A stretch of DNA of 64,000 bases, taken from assembly GCA_029838195.1 (NCBI GenBank), contig JALGVJ010000003.1, forward strand, positions 89,623 to 153,622, given 5' to 3'. Position 1 is the stretch's first letter. The number at the start of each line of letters is the position of its first letter. This DNA comes from Promethearchaeota archaeon. GTDB taxonomy: Archaea; Asgardarchaeota; Lokiarchaeia; Sigyniarchaeales; SOKP01. The notes under the pieces were generated by a model, which saw only the letters and a list, made by a program, of their open reading frames with translations, made no database searches and was not told where the DNA came from. Made by a program: the position numbers and the translations under genes. Of this stretch, positions 53,894-63,280 are shown in pieces.

Positions 53894-54012
53894 AATTAAT
53901 TAATTGTTATTTAGTTTTATAATTTTCTTCTTCCAAAATCTAACGACCAAATCAATCTCATTTAATTGTTAATTAAAGAATCAAATATAATTCACCTAAA
54001 AATCTTATAAAG

Positions 54013-54138
54013 GGGGTCAAATTGCTCCATCCATGCTATTTTTAGCTTCCGAAACCATGTAACTAAAATTAACGATTCTCCTTCACCTTTTATTTCATGA
54101 CAAATTTCTATTCCATTAACGTTTGCGAATGATTCCGT
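54013..54138 (-). pseudogene. Broken 5' copy of the alpha/beta hydrolase gene
   Basis: On the minus strand this encodes SFANVNGIEICHEIKGEGES and then IAWMEQFDPLYKIF, clearly related to SFVEVNGIKICYEIKGEGEP and EVWVGQFEPLSKHF of the intact gene at 52404. The start ATG is lost and a stop (TAG region near 54147) closes the frame upstream. Another stop follows after IFR, and the rest of the gene is absent. It is a decayed truncated duplicate. Confidence 0.75.
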
Positions 54139-54232
54139 GAATTTTTAGATAATCTGGAATAGTTTTTATAGCATGATTATAAAATTTCTGGAAAATTTTT
54201 TTATATTTTTTCGAGGCTTTATTATTTCCGTG

Positions 54233-56587
54233 TTATTTTTCATGAGAAATAATTGGAGGAGGTTTCAATTTTAAGAAGGAAAAATTTTCCAGAATGTTAT
54301 TTAAATCTTCTTGAGTAACAACAATTTTCTGGCCCTCTCCATCTTTATTAGTTGAGATTTTAGTATTTAAACTTTTTTCTATGATAATATTTCCATAATA
54401 ATTGTGATTTAATTGCGTGATATCATACTTATTATTTTTGAGTTTAATTATTTTCTTATTTTCTAAATCGATTTTTAATTCATTAATTATTTTTATTGTA
54501 AACTTGCGGAAAGAATAAAACCTTTTCAAGTTTTTAATATTAATTGCATGAAAATCTCCTTTTTTAACGAATTCTATTAATTTTTTAACAATGAAATTCT
54601 TAAAATCTAATCTAAGTTCTTCCAAATTATTTCGTATTAAAGATTTCTTTTTAAAATTGTTTAACACGTGCTTTTTCTTAAAAATGGAAGCGTAATGTTC
54701 AAAACCAAGCATCATCAAGATCTTATTCTTATTTCCTTTTTTAGTAATTAATTTCTGATATAATTCATTTAATTCTTTCTTAATCCTCGTGCGGACAAAT
54801 TCAATAATGATTTTTCTCACTTCTTCTTTCTTAGGTAAAATACTTTCTTGAAAAAAATGTTGGAGCTGTTCTATTGCATCCATTTCATCTATCTTAAAAT
54901 TCTTCATGTCTTGAATGATTTGAAAAGGAAATTGAGAAGTTATAAATTCCATTCCATCCCATACCAAGTTGAGAGCGGTTGGTAAATTAACTCTTATGGA
55001 AGGCCGCAATATTTTTATGCCATTACCTTTTATTGCTACCGGCTTTTTAAAACATAGAGTTAAATCAAAAGGCTTAATCTGATTTGTTAAAGGATGGGTA
55101 TCATCAGGTATAATAAAACCTTCATGGAATTGACAGATATAGCTACCTAATAAGGGAATTTTTGCTAAATCCCATTCAACTAAAATAAGATCCTCTAAAT
55201 TTTTAACATTTAATTGGAAGTTTAATTCGTCATCATGAGATTCGAATACAATATTTTTTATTTTTGGTTCTTCTTCTCCCCAAAATGCCTTTATCTTATG
55301 TGGCAGCGGATTATTGCTATTAAAAATGGTTTTAAATACGGGGTAATTTTGAATAAAATCCTCCTCAGAAATATATTCTAAGTGATGTCTTTCAATTCCA
55401 CATTTTTCTAATACGTAATAATGCAATGGAGGCTCTTTACGATACGGATTGGTCCATAGAATGGATGGAAAATTATATTTCTTTTTAAATTTTAATTCTC
55501 GGAGAGAGTCTTTTTTTTGATTAGAAATTACTAAAGATCGTAAGAACGCATGTTTTTGATTTAATCCTTTTAAAAAAAGCCCATTTAATTGAACTTTATA
55601 ATCACTCAATTTTTTTTGAAGGTTAGGTAAATGAGGAAAATTGCATTCTCTTGAAATCCTTTCAAAGATTTCGACATTTTCCAATGACTCCATGTTTAAT
55701 ATAGATTCATTAAACTCTTGAAGGGTCATGTTAGATATTTGTTGAAAAAGTTCATTATCATCCTTGACATTCAAGTTTGCGAAAAATGATGGTAATTTGA
55801 TGATTGGTGCGAATTCATGTAAAAAATAAAATTTTAAAATTTTGTTCGAAAATCCACTTTTTTTAAACTCGTTTAAAAGAAGTTTTTTTTCCTTATCGGG
55901 CAGCGTTTTAAAAAAGGGTTTGATATTGCTTAAAATCAAAAATTGCTTCTTAAAATCATGATCCATTAAAGATTTAAAAATAATTTTAATGGAATCTTCG
56001 ATTTGTTCCGCTTGGGACTCAATTAATTTTGGATGTTCATTCAAAATTTGTAAATATTTTGTGAATAATTGATTTTGAAATGCAATTTGTAAAATGTTAT
56101 TTAATAGGGTCGTATCCTTAGAAATGTTATATGCCCGTTCAAAACAATCAATTGCTTCAGTAAAATTTTTACTATCCAATAATCGTCTCGCTCTTAAAAG
56201 ATAATTATTAACCTTGCTCTCTTTTACACTACTATAATTAGATGTAAAATAAATGTGTTGATTACATATTTGAGAACATAATTTTGGTTCTAAAACTAAT
56301 AATAATTTTACCACGTGTTTACAATATCTATTACCTTTTTCAAAATCGGGGCAATCATGAACGAGAGTAAAATTTTTATCGGTTTCATTCTGAGATACAT
56401 GAATGATATATTTCGAAGTGCCAGAACCTTGAATTGTAGCAGAAATAGAAATCAAGGGCTCTTCTTGAATTGTTAAATCAATAATATTTTTATTGGGGAT
56501 GCTTTTTCCCCGACTCAGTCGTGCCCCTCTTACTAGACGCTTAAAATATTGCAAATTTTCATAATGATTTTTAATTTCCATGTTCAT
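54233..56587 (-). CDS. SWIM-type zinc-finger protein of a MoxR-VWA operon
   Basis: This 784-residue protein has a SWIM-like element at residues 77-91, with the pattern H-D-C then about ten residues and C-K-H (HDCPDF and YCKHVV). It lacks the first Cys of the usual C-x-C form. The rest is helical with a TPR-like segment at about 130-200 (LRARRLLDSKNFTEAIDCFERAY) and Lys-rich C-terminal parts. No catalytic domain is seen. SWIM proteins of this kind co-occur with MoxR and VWA proteins and may bind the target. It lies 6 bases after the VWA gene and completes the operon. Confidence 0.7.
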   Translation of the reverse strand: MNMEIKNHYENLQYFKRLVRGARLSRGKSIPNKNIIDLTIQEEPLISISATIQGSGTSKYIIHVSQNETDKNFTLVHDCPDFEKGNRYCKHVVKLLLVLEPKLCSQICNQHIYFTSNYSSVKESKVNNYLLRARRLLDSKNFTEAIDCFERAYNISKDTTLLNNILQIAFQNQLFTKYLQILNEHPKLIESQAEQIEDSIKIIFKSLMDHDFKKQFLILSNIKPFFKTLPDKEKKLLLNEFKKSGFSNKILKFYFLHEFAPIIKLPSFFANLNVKDDNELFQQISNMTLQEFNESILNMESLENVEIFERISRECNFPHLPNLQKKLSDYKVQLNGLFLKGLNQKHAFLRSLVISNQKKDSLRELKFKKKYNFPSILWTNPYRKEPPLHYYVLEKCGIERHHLEYISEEDFIQNYPVFKTIFNSNNPLPHKIKAFWGEEEPKIKNIVFESHDDELNFQLNVKNLEDLILVEWDLAKIPLLGSYICQFHEGFIIPDDTHPLTNQIKPFDLTLCFKKPVAIKGNGIKILRPSIRVNLPTALNLVWDGMEFITSQFPFQIIQDMKNFKIDEMDAIEQLQHFFQESILPKKEEVRKIIIEFVRTRIKKELNELYQKLITKKGNKNKILMMLGFEHYASIFKKKHVLNNFKKKSLIRNNLEELRLDFKNFIVKKLIEFVKKGDFHAINIKNLKRFYSFRKFTIKIINELKIDLENKKIIKLKNNKYDITQLNHNYYGNIIIEKSLNTKISTNKDGEGQKIVVTQEDLNNILENFSFLKLKPPPIISHEK

Positions 56588-56593
56588 GCTTGA

Positions 56594-59500
56594 TTATTGA
56601 GTTGAAATTATTTTTGAAATTAATTTTGGAAAATCACGCCATTGATTAAGGGTAAGTAATACTCCATTTACCTTTTTTACCATTTCTTGAGCCATGACAG
56701 GAGAATAATCAAACTTTGGTACGACCATGACAAATTTTACATCTTTCTCTTTTATTTTTTCTAATTCCTCCAAGCTCTCCTCAAAATCGAACACGTCGGC
56801 GTCCGTAAAAAGAACATTTATTCTATATTTCGAGCGTGCTTTTTTTTCAAATTGATTATTTGCCCATTCTAAAGCCGAACGAATACATGTCCCCCCTCTA
56901 GCTTCTATATCTAGCAATTCATCCACTAAATCTTCTAATTCAACATTTTCATCCAGATCTTTAAGTTTATGGGTATTAGATTCAAAAAACGTGAGTGCTA
57001 ATTCTTCCGGTTTAAAAGCATAAACTAACATGGTTGCACATAAAGCCATTTGGGCTAGTTTTTCCCCGGTCATGCTCCCGCTTATATCTAATTCCAGCAC
57101 GAGACATCTTAACCCTTGAGATGTTTTCGAAACAAGAAAATCTTCATCACTAATCATTTCAATTGTTTTCCCGGATTCTAAAAGCGAGCTAATGGTCTCT
57201 TCTAAGTCAATTAATTCGAAATCATCCCCTAAGGAATAGGGAATGACAGTGTTTTCAACTATAGGTCCGGCATTTGCGGTGCCGATCAAAGAATTTGCTG
57301 AACGTAACCCTAAATCAATCATGATTTGTTTGATGATCTGTTTCAATTTCAATTTAATCTTAGAAGAAATGTTATGGCGAGAAAAAAACCATTGTTCTAA
57401 CAAATCCAACCCGTTACCTGCTCCCAATGAAGATAAGACCATCTCTAAAGCATCATCTCCCATTTTTTGTACAGAATTAAATACATCGGATAAAGATTTT
57501 TCACACAGACAAGTAATAGCATCAAAATTTGGTTTGCCATTACTGGTTCCTTTCAAAGCAATTTGCAGAACCTCCTCTACTTGTTGAGAACTTAAATCTA
57601 ATTGATTCAAGCTATCTTTATAAAGTGGATAACCTTTAGGCATGTTTTTTTTTACTAAAGCTTTAAAATAGTTAAATTTTGATTCGATTAAATTTAAAAT
57701 GTCCTCTTCAGCCATTCCTAACATTCGTCCTCTCTTAATGATTGAATCTGGATTGGGAGGAAAATTTACATCTCTAAAACTTTTTACGATAGTTCTTAAA
57801 AGTTCCGGAGTTGGCACGACATTAATGGTTTTATCTATAATTTCTGCGATTTCATGTTCAAGTTGTAATCTACAAGTTAAATCAGGACAATTGGTCCGAT
57901 TCGAAATGAATTGATCCGCTAGCATTTTAAGTGAAATGCATTTATTTTTCGCATCATGAGAAGTCGTGTTAATTTCATTCATGTCTCTTTCAATTAATTC
58001 GTGCATCAACTTGCGCCAAGCTGGTGATTTGACCGGAGATTTTATTAATTCTTGCTTAATTTCCTCGGTTTGATTATTGACCGAAAAGGTATTAAGGTTA
58101 TTTAGTATCGTGTTAAGATAAGATTCCGTATAATTTCCTCCAAAATATCTATCTAAATTTTGACAATCATGATACACGTCCTTAAAAGGGAGATCCATGC
58201 TGTTCTCGATTACCTGATTTATTTCTTCGTCATCAAATTCAAAATGTCTTCCTAGAGTAGTAGCTGCATTAAATAAATCATGGACCGTTCTATTTTGCTC
58301 AAGTAACGTGTTTCCTATTATATCTTTCAATTCTCTTTTAGTTTGCTCGTCCATGAGATCTGATTTTAAAAAGAAGTCCATATCTTGAATTGTTCCGTTA
58401 AAATCCTTACGCATTGATTTCTCCATGCTATTTAAAAATTGATCTTTATTTGCAATAGGGTTCTCCTTTTTCTTGTTTAAAATATCTTTTTGAGCTTCAA
58501 TTGCATCGATTAATTTTTCATTTTTTTCTAATTCTTTCTGTAATCTTCTTTTTTCTTGCTCTTTCTCTACTTTTGAATATAAATATTCTATATTTTCTTT
58601 TTCTTTTTTTTTCCAGGAGAGAAATCGATCCAGAAAATTCATGGTTTCATCCAATTGAGATTTTTCCGTAAACATTGCCTCATTTTCTCCAAGTCTCTTG
58701 GCGAAAAAAATTAAGTTATCGAGTTCCTCTATGTCTTCAAGTCCCATTGCACCGGTCAATTGAGAATCTTTTATAGATTTATCAGATTTAGGTGGAGGTT
58801 GGGTCTTTACATTTGAAAGATTTTCAATAATAGTATCCAAGAGGTCAGTAAATTCCTTTTTTTCATCATCACGCCATAATTCCTCCTGTTCTTTTTGAGC
58901 AATCCGTGCAAGTAATTTTTCCCGGTTAATTTGAGAGTTTTCAATGATTTCTTGTAACATGTTTAAATTTTTAGCATCCAACACGTCCGAAGGTTCTAAA
59001 TGATTGATTTTTTCTGATAAAAGCTTCCTGGCCATGCTGACTAACGAATCGAGATCTTTTATTTTTTGAACATCTAAATCTCCATGGTTTTGTATGATGT
59101 CTAAAGCCGTTTTATATGGTTCTTTCTCTAAATCATTCGCATGGGTTTCAAATATGTTATTATCTATTATGCTCTCCACCTTCTCTATATCAAAATCTAC
59201 TAATTCTTCTTGATATTGTCTCAAAAATTCAAGATCGTCGAAAATATCCTCCAATTCATCATAATTTTCATTTAAATCACTCAATAAATCTACTGCTTTT
59301 TCTCCAAAAAATAAATTAGATAGAAATGCATCACCTCCCCGTCCCTTCTCGTCCCTGTCTGAATAAGATAATAATTGAGTCGCTATTCTTCTAGCTAAGG
59401 CCTGATTCTCTAATGGACTTGTTACTACGGCAATTTCAATGAAATCTTCAACCTTACATGACCCCTTATTTAGAAATCTTGCTATTATCAGCGAACAAAT

Positions 59501-59608
59501 AGCAATTGCTTGTCTAATGGATGGTTTATATAAACATTTTTCATGGTTTCTCAGAGCCGTGATAAATTTTAATGCAAACCAAGTCGGATTCATGGGAAAT
59601 AGAATCAT
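56594..59608 (-). CDS. VWA-domain protein with long coiled-coil region
   Basis: This 1004-residue protein has a helical N-terminal region (residues 1-130), then a long charged helical region with coiled-coil segments (about 150-480). A C-terminal VWA domain is complete in its metal site: DISGSM gives D841, S843 and S845. T907 lies in RGGTC and D936 in FTDAD. VWA proteins of this kind are moved or switched by MoxR ATPases. It is in an operon with the MoxR gene (20 bases upstream) and the SWIM gene (6 bases downstream). The protein is much longer than the usual 400-600 residues. Confidence 0.82.
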   Translation of the reverse strand: MILFPMNPTWFALKFITALRNHEKCLYKPSIRQAIAICSLIIARFLNKGSCKVEDFIEIAVVTSPLENQALARRIATQLLSYSDRDEKGRGGDAFLSNLFFGEKAVDLLSDLNENYDELEDIFDDLEFLRQYQEELVDFDIEKVESIIDNNIFETHANDLEKEPYKTALDIIQNHGDLDVQKIKDLDSLVSMARKLLSEKINHLEPSDVLDAKNLNMLQEIIENSQINREKLLARIAQKEQEELWRDDEKKEFTDLLDTIIENLSNVKTQPPPKSDKSIKDSQLTGAMGLEDIEELDNLIFFAKRLGENEAMFTEKSQLDETMNFLDRFLSWKKKEKENIEYLYSKVEKEQEKRRLQKELEKNEKLIDAIEAQKDILNKKKENPIANKDQFLNSMEKSMRKDFNGTIQDMDFFLKSDLMDEQTKRELKDIIGNTLLEQNRTVHDLFNAATTLGRHFEFDDEEINQVIENSMDLPFKDVYHDCQNLDRYFGGNYTESYLNTILNNLNTFSVNNQTEEIKQELIKSPVKSPAWRKLMHELIERDMNEINTTSHDAKNKCISLKMLADQFISNRTNCPDLTCRLQLEHEIAEIIDKTINVVPTPELLRTIVKSFRDVNFPPNPDSIIKRGRMLGMAEEDILNLIESKFNYFKALVKKNMPKGYPLYKDSLNQLDLSSQQVEEVLQIALKGTSNGKPNFDAITCLCEKSLSDVFNSVQKMGDDALEMVLSSLGAGNGLDLLEQWFFSRHNISSKIKLKLKQIIKQIMIDLGLRSANSLIGTANAGPIVENTVIPYSLGDDFELIDLEETISSLLESGKTIEMISDEDFLVSKTSQGLRCLVLELDISGSMTGEKLAQMALCATMLVYAFKPEELALTFFESNTHKLKDLDENVELEDLVDELLDIEARGGTCIRSALEWANNQFEKKARSKYRINVLFTDADVFDFEESLEELEKIKEKDVKFVMVVPKFDYSPVMAQEMVKKVNGVLLTLNQWRDFPKLISKIISTQ

Positions 59609-59628
59609 GGCCCATTCCTCACCTCTAT

Positions 59629-60744
59629 TTAAGCTCCTCCCCCTATTACTTGAGAAACAATGTTTTTAGTGACGTCCTCTATTTTTATACCCGGTTTTGG
59701 TTGGATAGCTCCTTGAAGAACTATGGGCACAATTGTCCGCAAGATAGAGTGAGGGTCAGCCTTTTTTTCTTTCATTTTTATGATACCCGTTAATCGAGCC
59801 ATGGCAATTCCCGCTCTAAGACTCGCCGGAACTTGAACTTGATGATGAGTACGCGTGCTGTGAATTATTAAATAAATCATTTCTAAGGCACTTTCATCGA
59901 TTTGAAAATAGGGATTGTTATGTTCAATGATTTCCAATTCTGTTTTTTTATCGGGATAATCTAATTCTATCCAAACATTAAATCTATCCTTTAGAGCTTC
60001 GCCAAGACGATGTGTACCTGCCAATTCCGAGGGATTCATAGACCCGATGAAAAAAAAACCGGGGGATGCTTTGATTCGTCCTAAATGAGGAACAGCCACG
60101 GTTTTTTCTTCTAAAGGCTCTAATAATGAATTTTGCGTATATTCCGTAGCCCGGTTAATTTCATTTGCTAAAAAAACCCCTCCGTATAACATTGCTTTAA
60201 GTAGTGGTCCTGGATTAAATGCTTCAAATGAAAACCCTTTTTGAATCGTGACAGCAGGATTAAAACTTCCAATTAAATGAGCCGGTTTAGTGGATTCATC
60301 AAATGTAATCCATTCAAAAGAATTATTTCCTGTTAATTCAGCTCTTGCTTGTGCATAATATCGGCATAAAGTGGTTTTTCCGATTCCTGGAGGTCCTACT
60401 AATACTGGATAGAGATTCCCCGCATCAGCTTCCGCTATGAGATTAAAAGCTTTTTTGTATTGACCGGATAATACAATTTCAATTTTTTCTTCTTTTAATG
60501 TTATCAAATTTTGTTTAAAAAGCTCTTCCAACGATTTGGAACTAGAGCCATTTACTCCAGCTTGGAGGTATGGCGACTTCTTTAATAGTCTTAAAATATC
60601 ATTAGATAATTTTTCTTTTGCCGATTGTTTAGCCCCTTTTTTAGGCAATTTTTTCCCGGATCCACGAGTTTTCGACGACCGAGAGGAAGAGGAGGTAGCT
60701 TTTTTAGATGTTCTGGATTTTTTTACAGGTGGTTTTTTTGCCAT
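59629..60744 (-). CDS. MoxR-family AAA+ ATPase
   Basis: This 371-residue protein has a Lys/Ser-rich N-terminus (SRTSKKATSSSSRSSKTRGS). The MoxR core follows: Walker A GPPGIGKTT near residue 118, a beta-hairpin of MoxR style (LIGSFNPAV), FLANEINRATEYTQNSLLEPLEEK, GSMNPSE and GEALKDRF. In Walker B the Asp of the usual ADEINRA appears as Asn (FLANEINRA) while the catalytic Glu is kept, which may reduce magnesium binding or mark a subfamily. MoxR proteins act as chaperone-like ATPases on VWA partners. First gene of a three-gene operon. Confidence 0.85.
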   Translation of the reverse strand: MAKKPPVKKSRTSKKATSSSSRSSKTRGSGKKLPKKGAKQSAKEKLSNDILRLLKKSPYLQAGVNGSSSKSLEELFKQNLITLKEEKIEIVLSGQYKKAFNLIAEADAGNLYPVLVGPPGIGKTTLCRYYAQARAELTGNNSFEWITFDESTKPAHLIGSFNPAVTIQKGFSFEAFNPGPLLKAMLYGGVFLANEINRATEYTQNSLLEPLEEKTVAVPHLGRIKASPGFFFIGSMNPSELAGTHRLGEALKDRFNVWIELDYPDKKTELEIIEHNNPYFQIDESALEMIYLIIHSTRTHHQVQVPASLRAGIAMARLTGIIKMKEKKADPHSILRTIVPIVLQGAIQPKPGIKIEDVTKNIVSQVIGGGA

Positions 60745-60968
60745 AAAACCTCATTTTTTTAATTTATTATTAGTAGATCATGAATAAATTATTTCTTAAT
60801 TTTAAAAACCGCTTTAATTTTTGCCGCACTTATTAATACGAATCCTTCAATTAATATACAATATTATTTCTTAGATCTATGATTTTATTTAAATCTTTCG
60901 ATAGAATGCATTATCTTCTTAAAAAATTTAAATCCATGAACATGAGAAGAATCGAGAAATTATATTTC

Positions 60969-62021
60969 TTAATAAATACAAATTTTAAATCCACAATATT
61001 TACATTCTCCCTTTAAATTTACGTGCATCTCATCAATTCCAAAAATTTTTCTTTTAATGACGATTTTGGAACATCTCGGACAAATAGTATTTTCATAAGA
61101 CAAGTCGGGCACGTTTCCTAAATAAACGTGTTTTAATCCCGTATTTTTAGCAAGAGTATATAATTTTTTTAATAATTCTATAGAAGTGGGTTTATTAAAT
61201 CCATGATCCCAACTTTTATAATGAGGATAAAATCTGGTTATATGGAATGGAGTATACTCTCCAAGCTCGGAATAGATTCGGGAAGCAATAGATTCAATCG
61301 TTGGACTATCGGAATTTAAATTCTCTATAACGAGAGTAGTTATTTCCACATGGATCCCTAATTCTTTAGCAATACGTGCATTTCTCCACACTTTTTCAAC
61401 ATCTGCTCCGCAATATTTCCTTACAACTTCAGCATTTCCTTTAACATCAATGTTAATGGCATCTAACCCCGCTCTTGCTAATTCCTTTAGCACGTCCTCT
61501 GTCATGTAGCCATTTGAGACATATGTATTATATAACCCATGTTTTTTAGCTAACCTAAATAATTCCAATGAATACTCAAGAAGTAAAGTAGGCTCATTGA
61601 AGGAAATTGAAGTTCCTTGACAATTATTACGGAGAGCAAGTTTAATGAGATCTTCAACCGAGAGATAATGAGATGATCTTTTAATTAATAACGGAATTGG
61701 GTCTCTAGGATGAGAGAGATGATGGTTTTGACACCAAAAACAATCAAAATTGCATCCATATGTCCCTATAGTTAAAGCAATAGTTCCGGGGTGAAAATGA
61801 AATAATGGTTTTTTCTCTATGGGATTAAAAGAAATAGCAGGAATGCACCCATATACGATGCTAAATATCTTTCCTTCTTTATTTATCCTGGTTTTACAAC
61901 AACCAAGATTATTAGGAATAATCACGCATTTTCTTTCGCACGTAAGACATTGAGCATTATTATTTTTTAATCTTTTTTGAAATCGCCCTTTTTTATAATA
62001 TTTTGGATTAATTTCAATCAT
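60969..62021 (-). CDS. amrS: AmrS-type radical SAM enzyme (AmmeMemoRadiSam family)
   Basis: This 350-residue protein begins with a Cys-rich region, CLTCERKCVIIPN and GCCKTRIN. It then has IPAISFNPIEKKPLFHFHPG and the radical SAM motif TYGCNFDCFWCQN. DLIKLALRNNCQGTSISFNEPTLLLEYS and GLYNTYVSNGYM follow, and the C-terminal CPRC zinc or cluster Cys (ICPRCSKIVIKRKIFGI) closes the protein. It belongs to the AmmeMemoRadiSam system, usually with AmrA and AmrB; those partners are not adjacent here. The function is unresolved. Confidence 0.85.
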   Translation of the reverse strand: MIEINPKYYKKGRFQKRLKNNNAQCLTCERKCVIIPNNLGCCKTRINKEGKIFSIVYGCIPAISFNPIEKKPLFHFHPGTIALTIGTYGCNFDCFWCQNHHLSHPRDPIPLLIKRSSHYLSVEDLIKLALRNNCQGTSISFNEPTLLLEYSLELFRLAKKHGLYNTYVSNGYMTEDVLKELARAGLDAINIDVKGNAEVVRKYCGADVEKVWRNARIAKELGIHVEITTLVIENLNSDSPTIESIASRIYSELGEYTPFHITRFYPHYKSWDHGFNKPTSIELLKKLYTLAKNTGLKHVYLGNVPDLSYENTICPRCSKIVIKRKIFGIDEMHVNLKGECKYCGFKICIY

Positions 62022-62303
62022 AGCTACTGATATTAGAAAAAAATCTTTCTTTAATTTTTATGGCATGATAAAGTTAATTAGATTTAAATAAAAACATGAG
62101 CTTCTTCATGAATTTAAAAAGATAATAGATTGGATAATAGAAAAAAAATATAATCATGCTGAACATATAAGTGATAGGTCATGTCTTTTATTTTATTTAA
62201 TCCATTTCTTATTCAGCCCTCATCCTTACCTTGTATTATTTAATATAACGGGCTGAGTTCTACATGGTTTAAGATATGGGGTGTTAATATTTTTAAATTC
62301 AAA

Positions 62304-63035
62304 TCATTCATGTTGAGGAACAATCAATTCTATAGCGTATTTTTTTAATAGAGTTAAAACATCTTCTTTAATTTTCTCTGCAATTTTAAAACAAATGAAA
62401 AATCGCTGAAATTCCATATTATAAGTTTTCTCAAGAAATTGAATTTTCTTAATGAAAGTTCGAATTTTATCTAATTCCGTGATTTTAAGGGTAGCTTCTC
62501 CAATTATATTAGGATTGATATGGAAAATATCGATTTCGACATCCTCCGTGTCAGGATGCACGAAATGTTCTTTGTCCGTAAAATGCTGTCTTATTTGTAA
62601 ATCTACATTTAAACCTCTATTTTTAAATTCACGTTTTACAATTGAATACCCCATCCCTTCTACTACATCAGAATATCCTATATCAATCGCATCAAATCGC
62701 TCGTATACTCTATCAAATCGATCGTCCATCTGTTTTTGCATGGCATTGAATCGGTCATCCATTTGTTTTTGCATGGCATTGAATCGGTCGTCCATCTGTT
62801 TTTGCATGGCATTGAATCGGTCGTCCATCTGTTTTTGCATGGCATTGAATCGGTCGTCCATCTGTTTTTGTATGGCATTGAATCGCTCGTCTATTCTTTC
62901 CATAGCATCGAGAAACTCATCTCTAGTAAGAAAATTTTCCTTCAGATATTTAATTTGAATAGCTTTTACTTTTTCTTCTATTTTAGATTCAATTATATTT
63001 TCAATTTCTTTAATTAAATGCGGATCGATGGTCAT
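62304..63035 (-). CDS. Hendecad coiled-coil protein with a C-terminal PD-(D/E)XK-like domain
   Basis: Residues about 1-50 are a helix. From about residue 50 to 108 the 11-residue unit DDRFNAMQKQM is repeated about five times, encoded by nearly identical 33-base units. The C-terminal 120 residues show GYSDVVEGMGYSIVKREFKNRGL, then VEIDIFHINPNIIGEATLKITELD, matching the D...E-x-T-x-K order of DUF3782/PD-(D/E)XK-type nuclease-like domains. The hendecad period favours a right-handed coiled-coil stalk and oligomer. Such proteins are common in prokaryotes with repeat-number variation; function is unknown. Confidence 0.78.
   Translation of the reverse strand: MTIDPHLIKEIENIIESKIEEKVKAIQIKYLKENFLTRDEFLDAMERIDERFNAIQKQMDDRFNAMQKQMDDRFNAMQKQMDDRFNAMQKQMDDRFNAMQKQMDDRFDRVYERFDAIDIGYSDVVEGMGYSIVKREFKNRGLNVDLQIRQHFTDKEHFVHPDTEDVEIDIFHINPNIIGEATLKITELDKIRTFIKKIQFLEKTYNMEFQRFFICFKIAEKIKEDVLTLLKKYAIELIVPQHE
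62722..62886 (-). repeat. 33-base tandem repeat in the hendecad protein
   Basis: The + strand repeats CGGTCATCCATTTG-type units of 33 bases, each giving DDRFNAMQKQM when read on the minus strand. Five units are nearly identical. The near identity at the DNA level suggests recent expansion. Confidence 0.85.
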
Positions 63036-63280
63036 GCTAAAATTTATATTTTTTTCTAAGCATTATATATCTTTCTAATAATTTATATTTAAGCTTCCCG
63101 TGAAAATTTATTTTCTTTAGTAAAAATGGGGTTGTAAATTTTTATAAATTCCTTATAATTTTCATGGAATTATTCTTAGCTTTATTTTTAAGCTGGAGAA
63201 GGAATGAATAGAATTATTGAGAGAAAATAAAATAAGATTGCATGTTTTAATTCTAAAAATTTATAATTTTAAGAGAAATA

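Noticed and set aside
62212..62256. TCAGCCC and GGGCTGA as a hairpin
   Set aside because: The arms are only seven bases with a loop of about 30 in AT-rich DNA, so this is likely chance.
62722..62886. The regularly spaced repeats as a CRISPR array
   Set aside because: The units are contiguous 33-base coding repeats with no unique spacers, inside one open frame.
62452..63017. Plus-strand ORFs with repeated Ser-Ile-Cys-Phe-Cys or His-Gly-Ile-Glu units
   Set aside because: They are translations of the opposite strand of the hendecad repeat.
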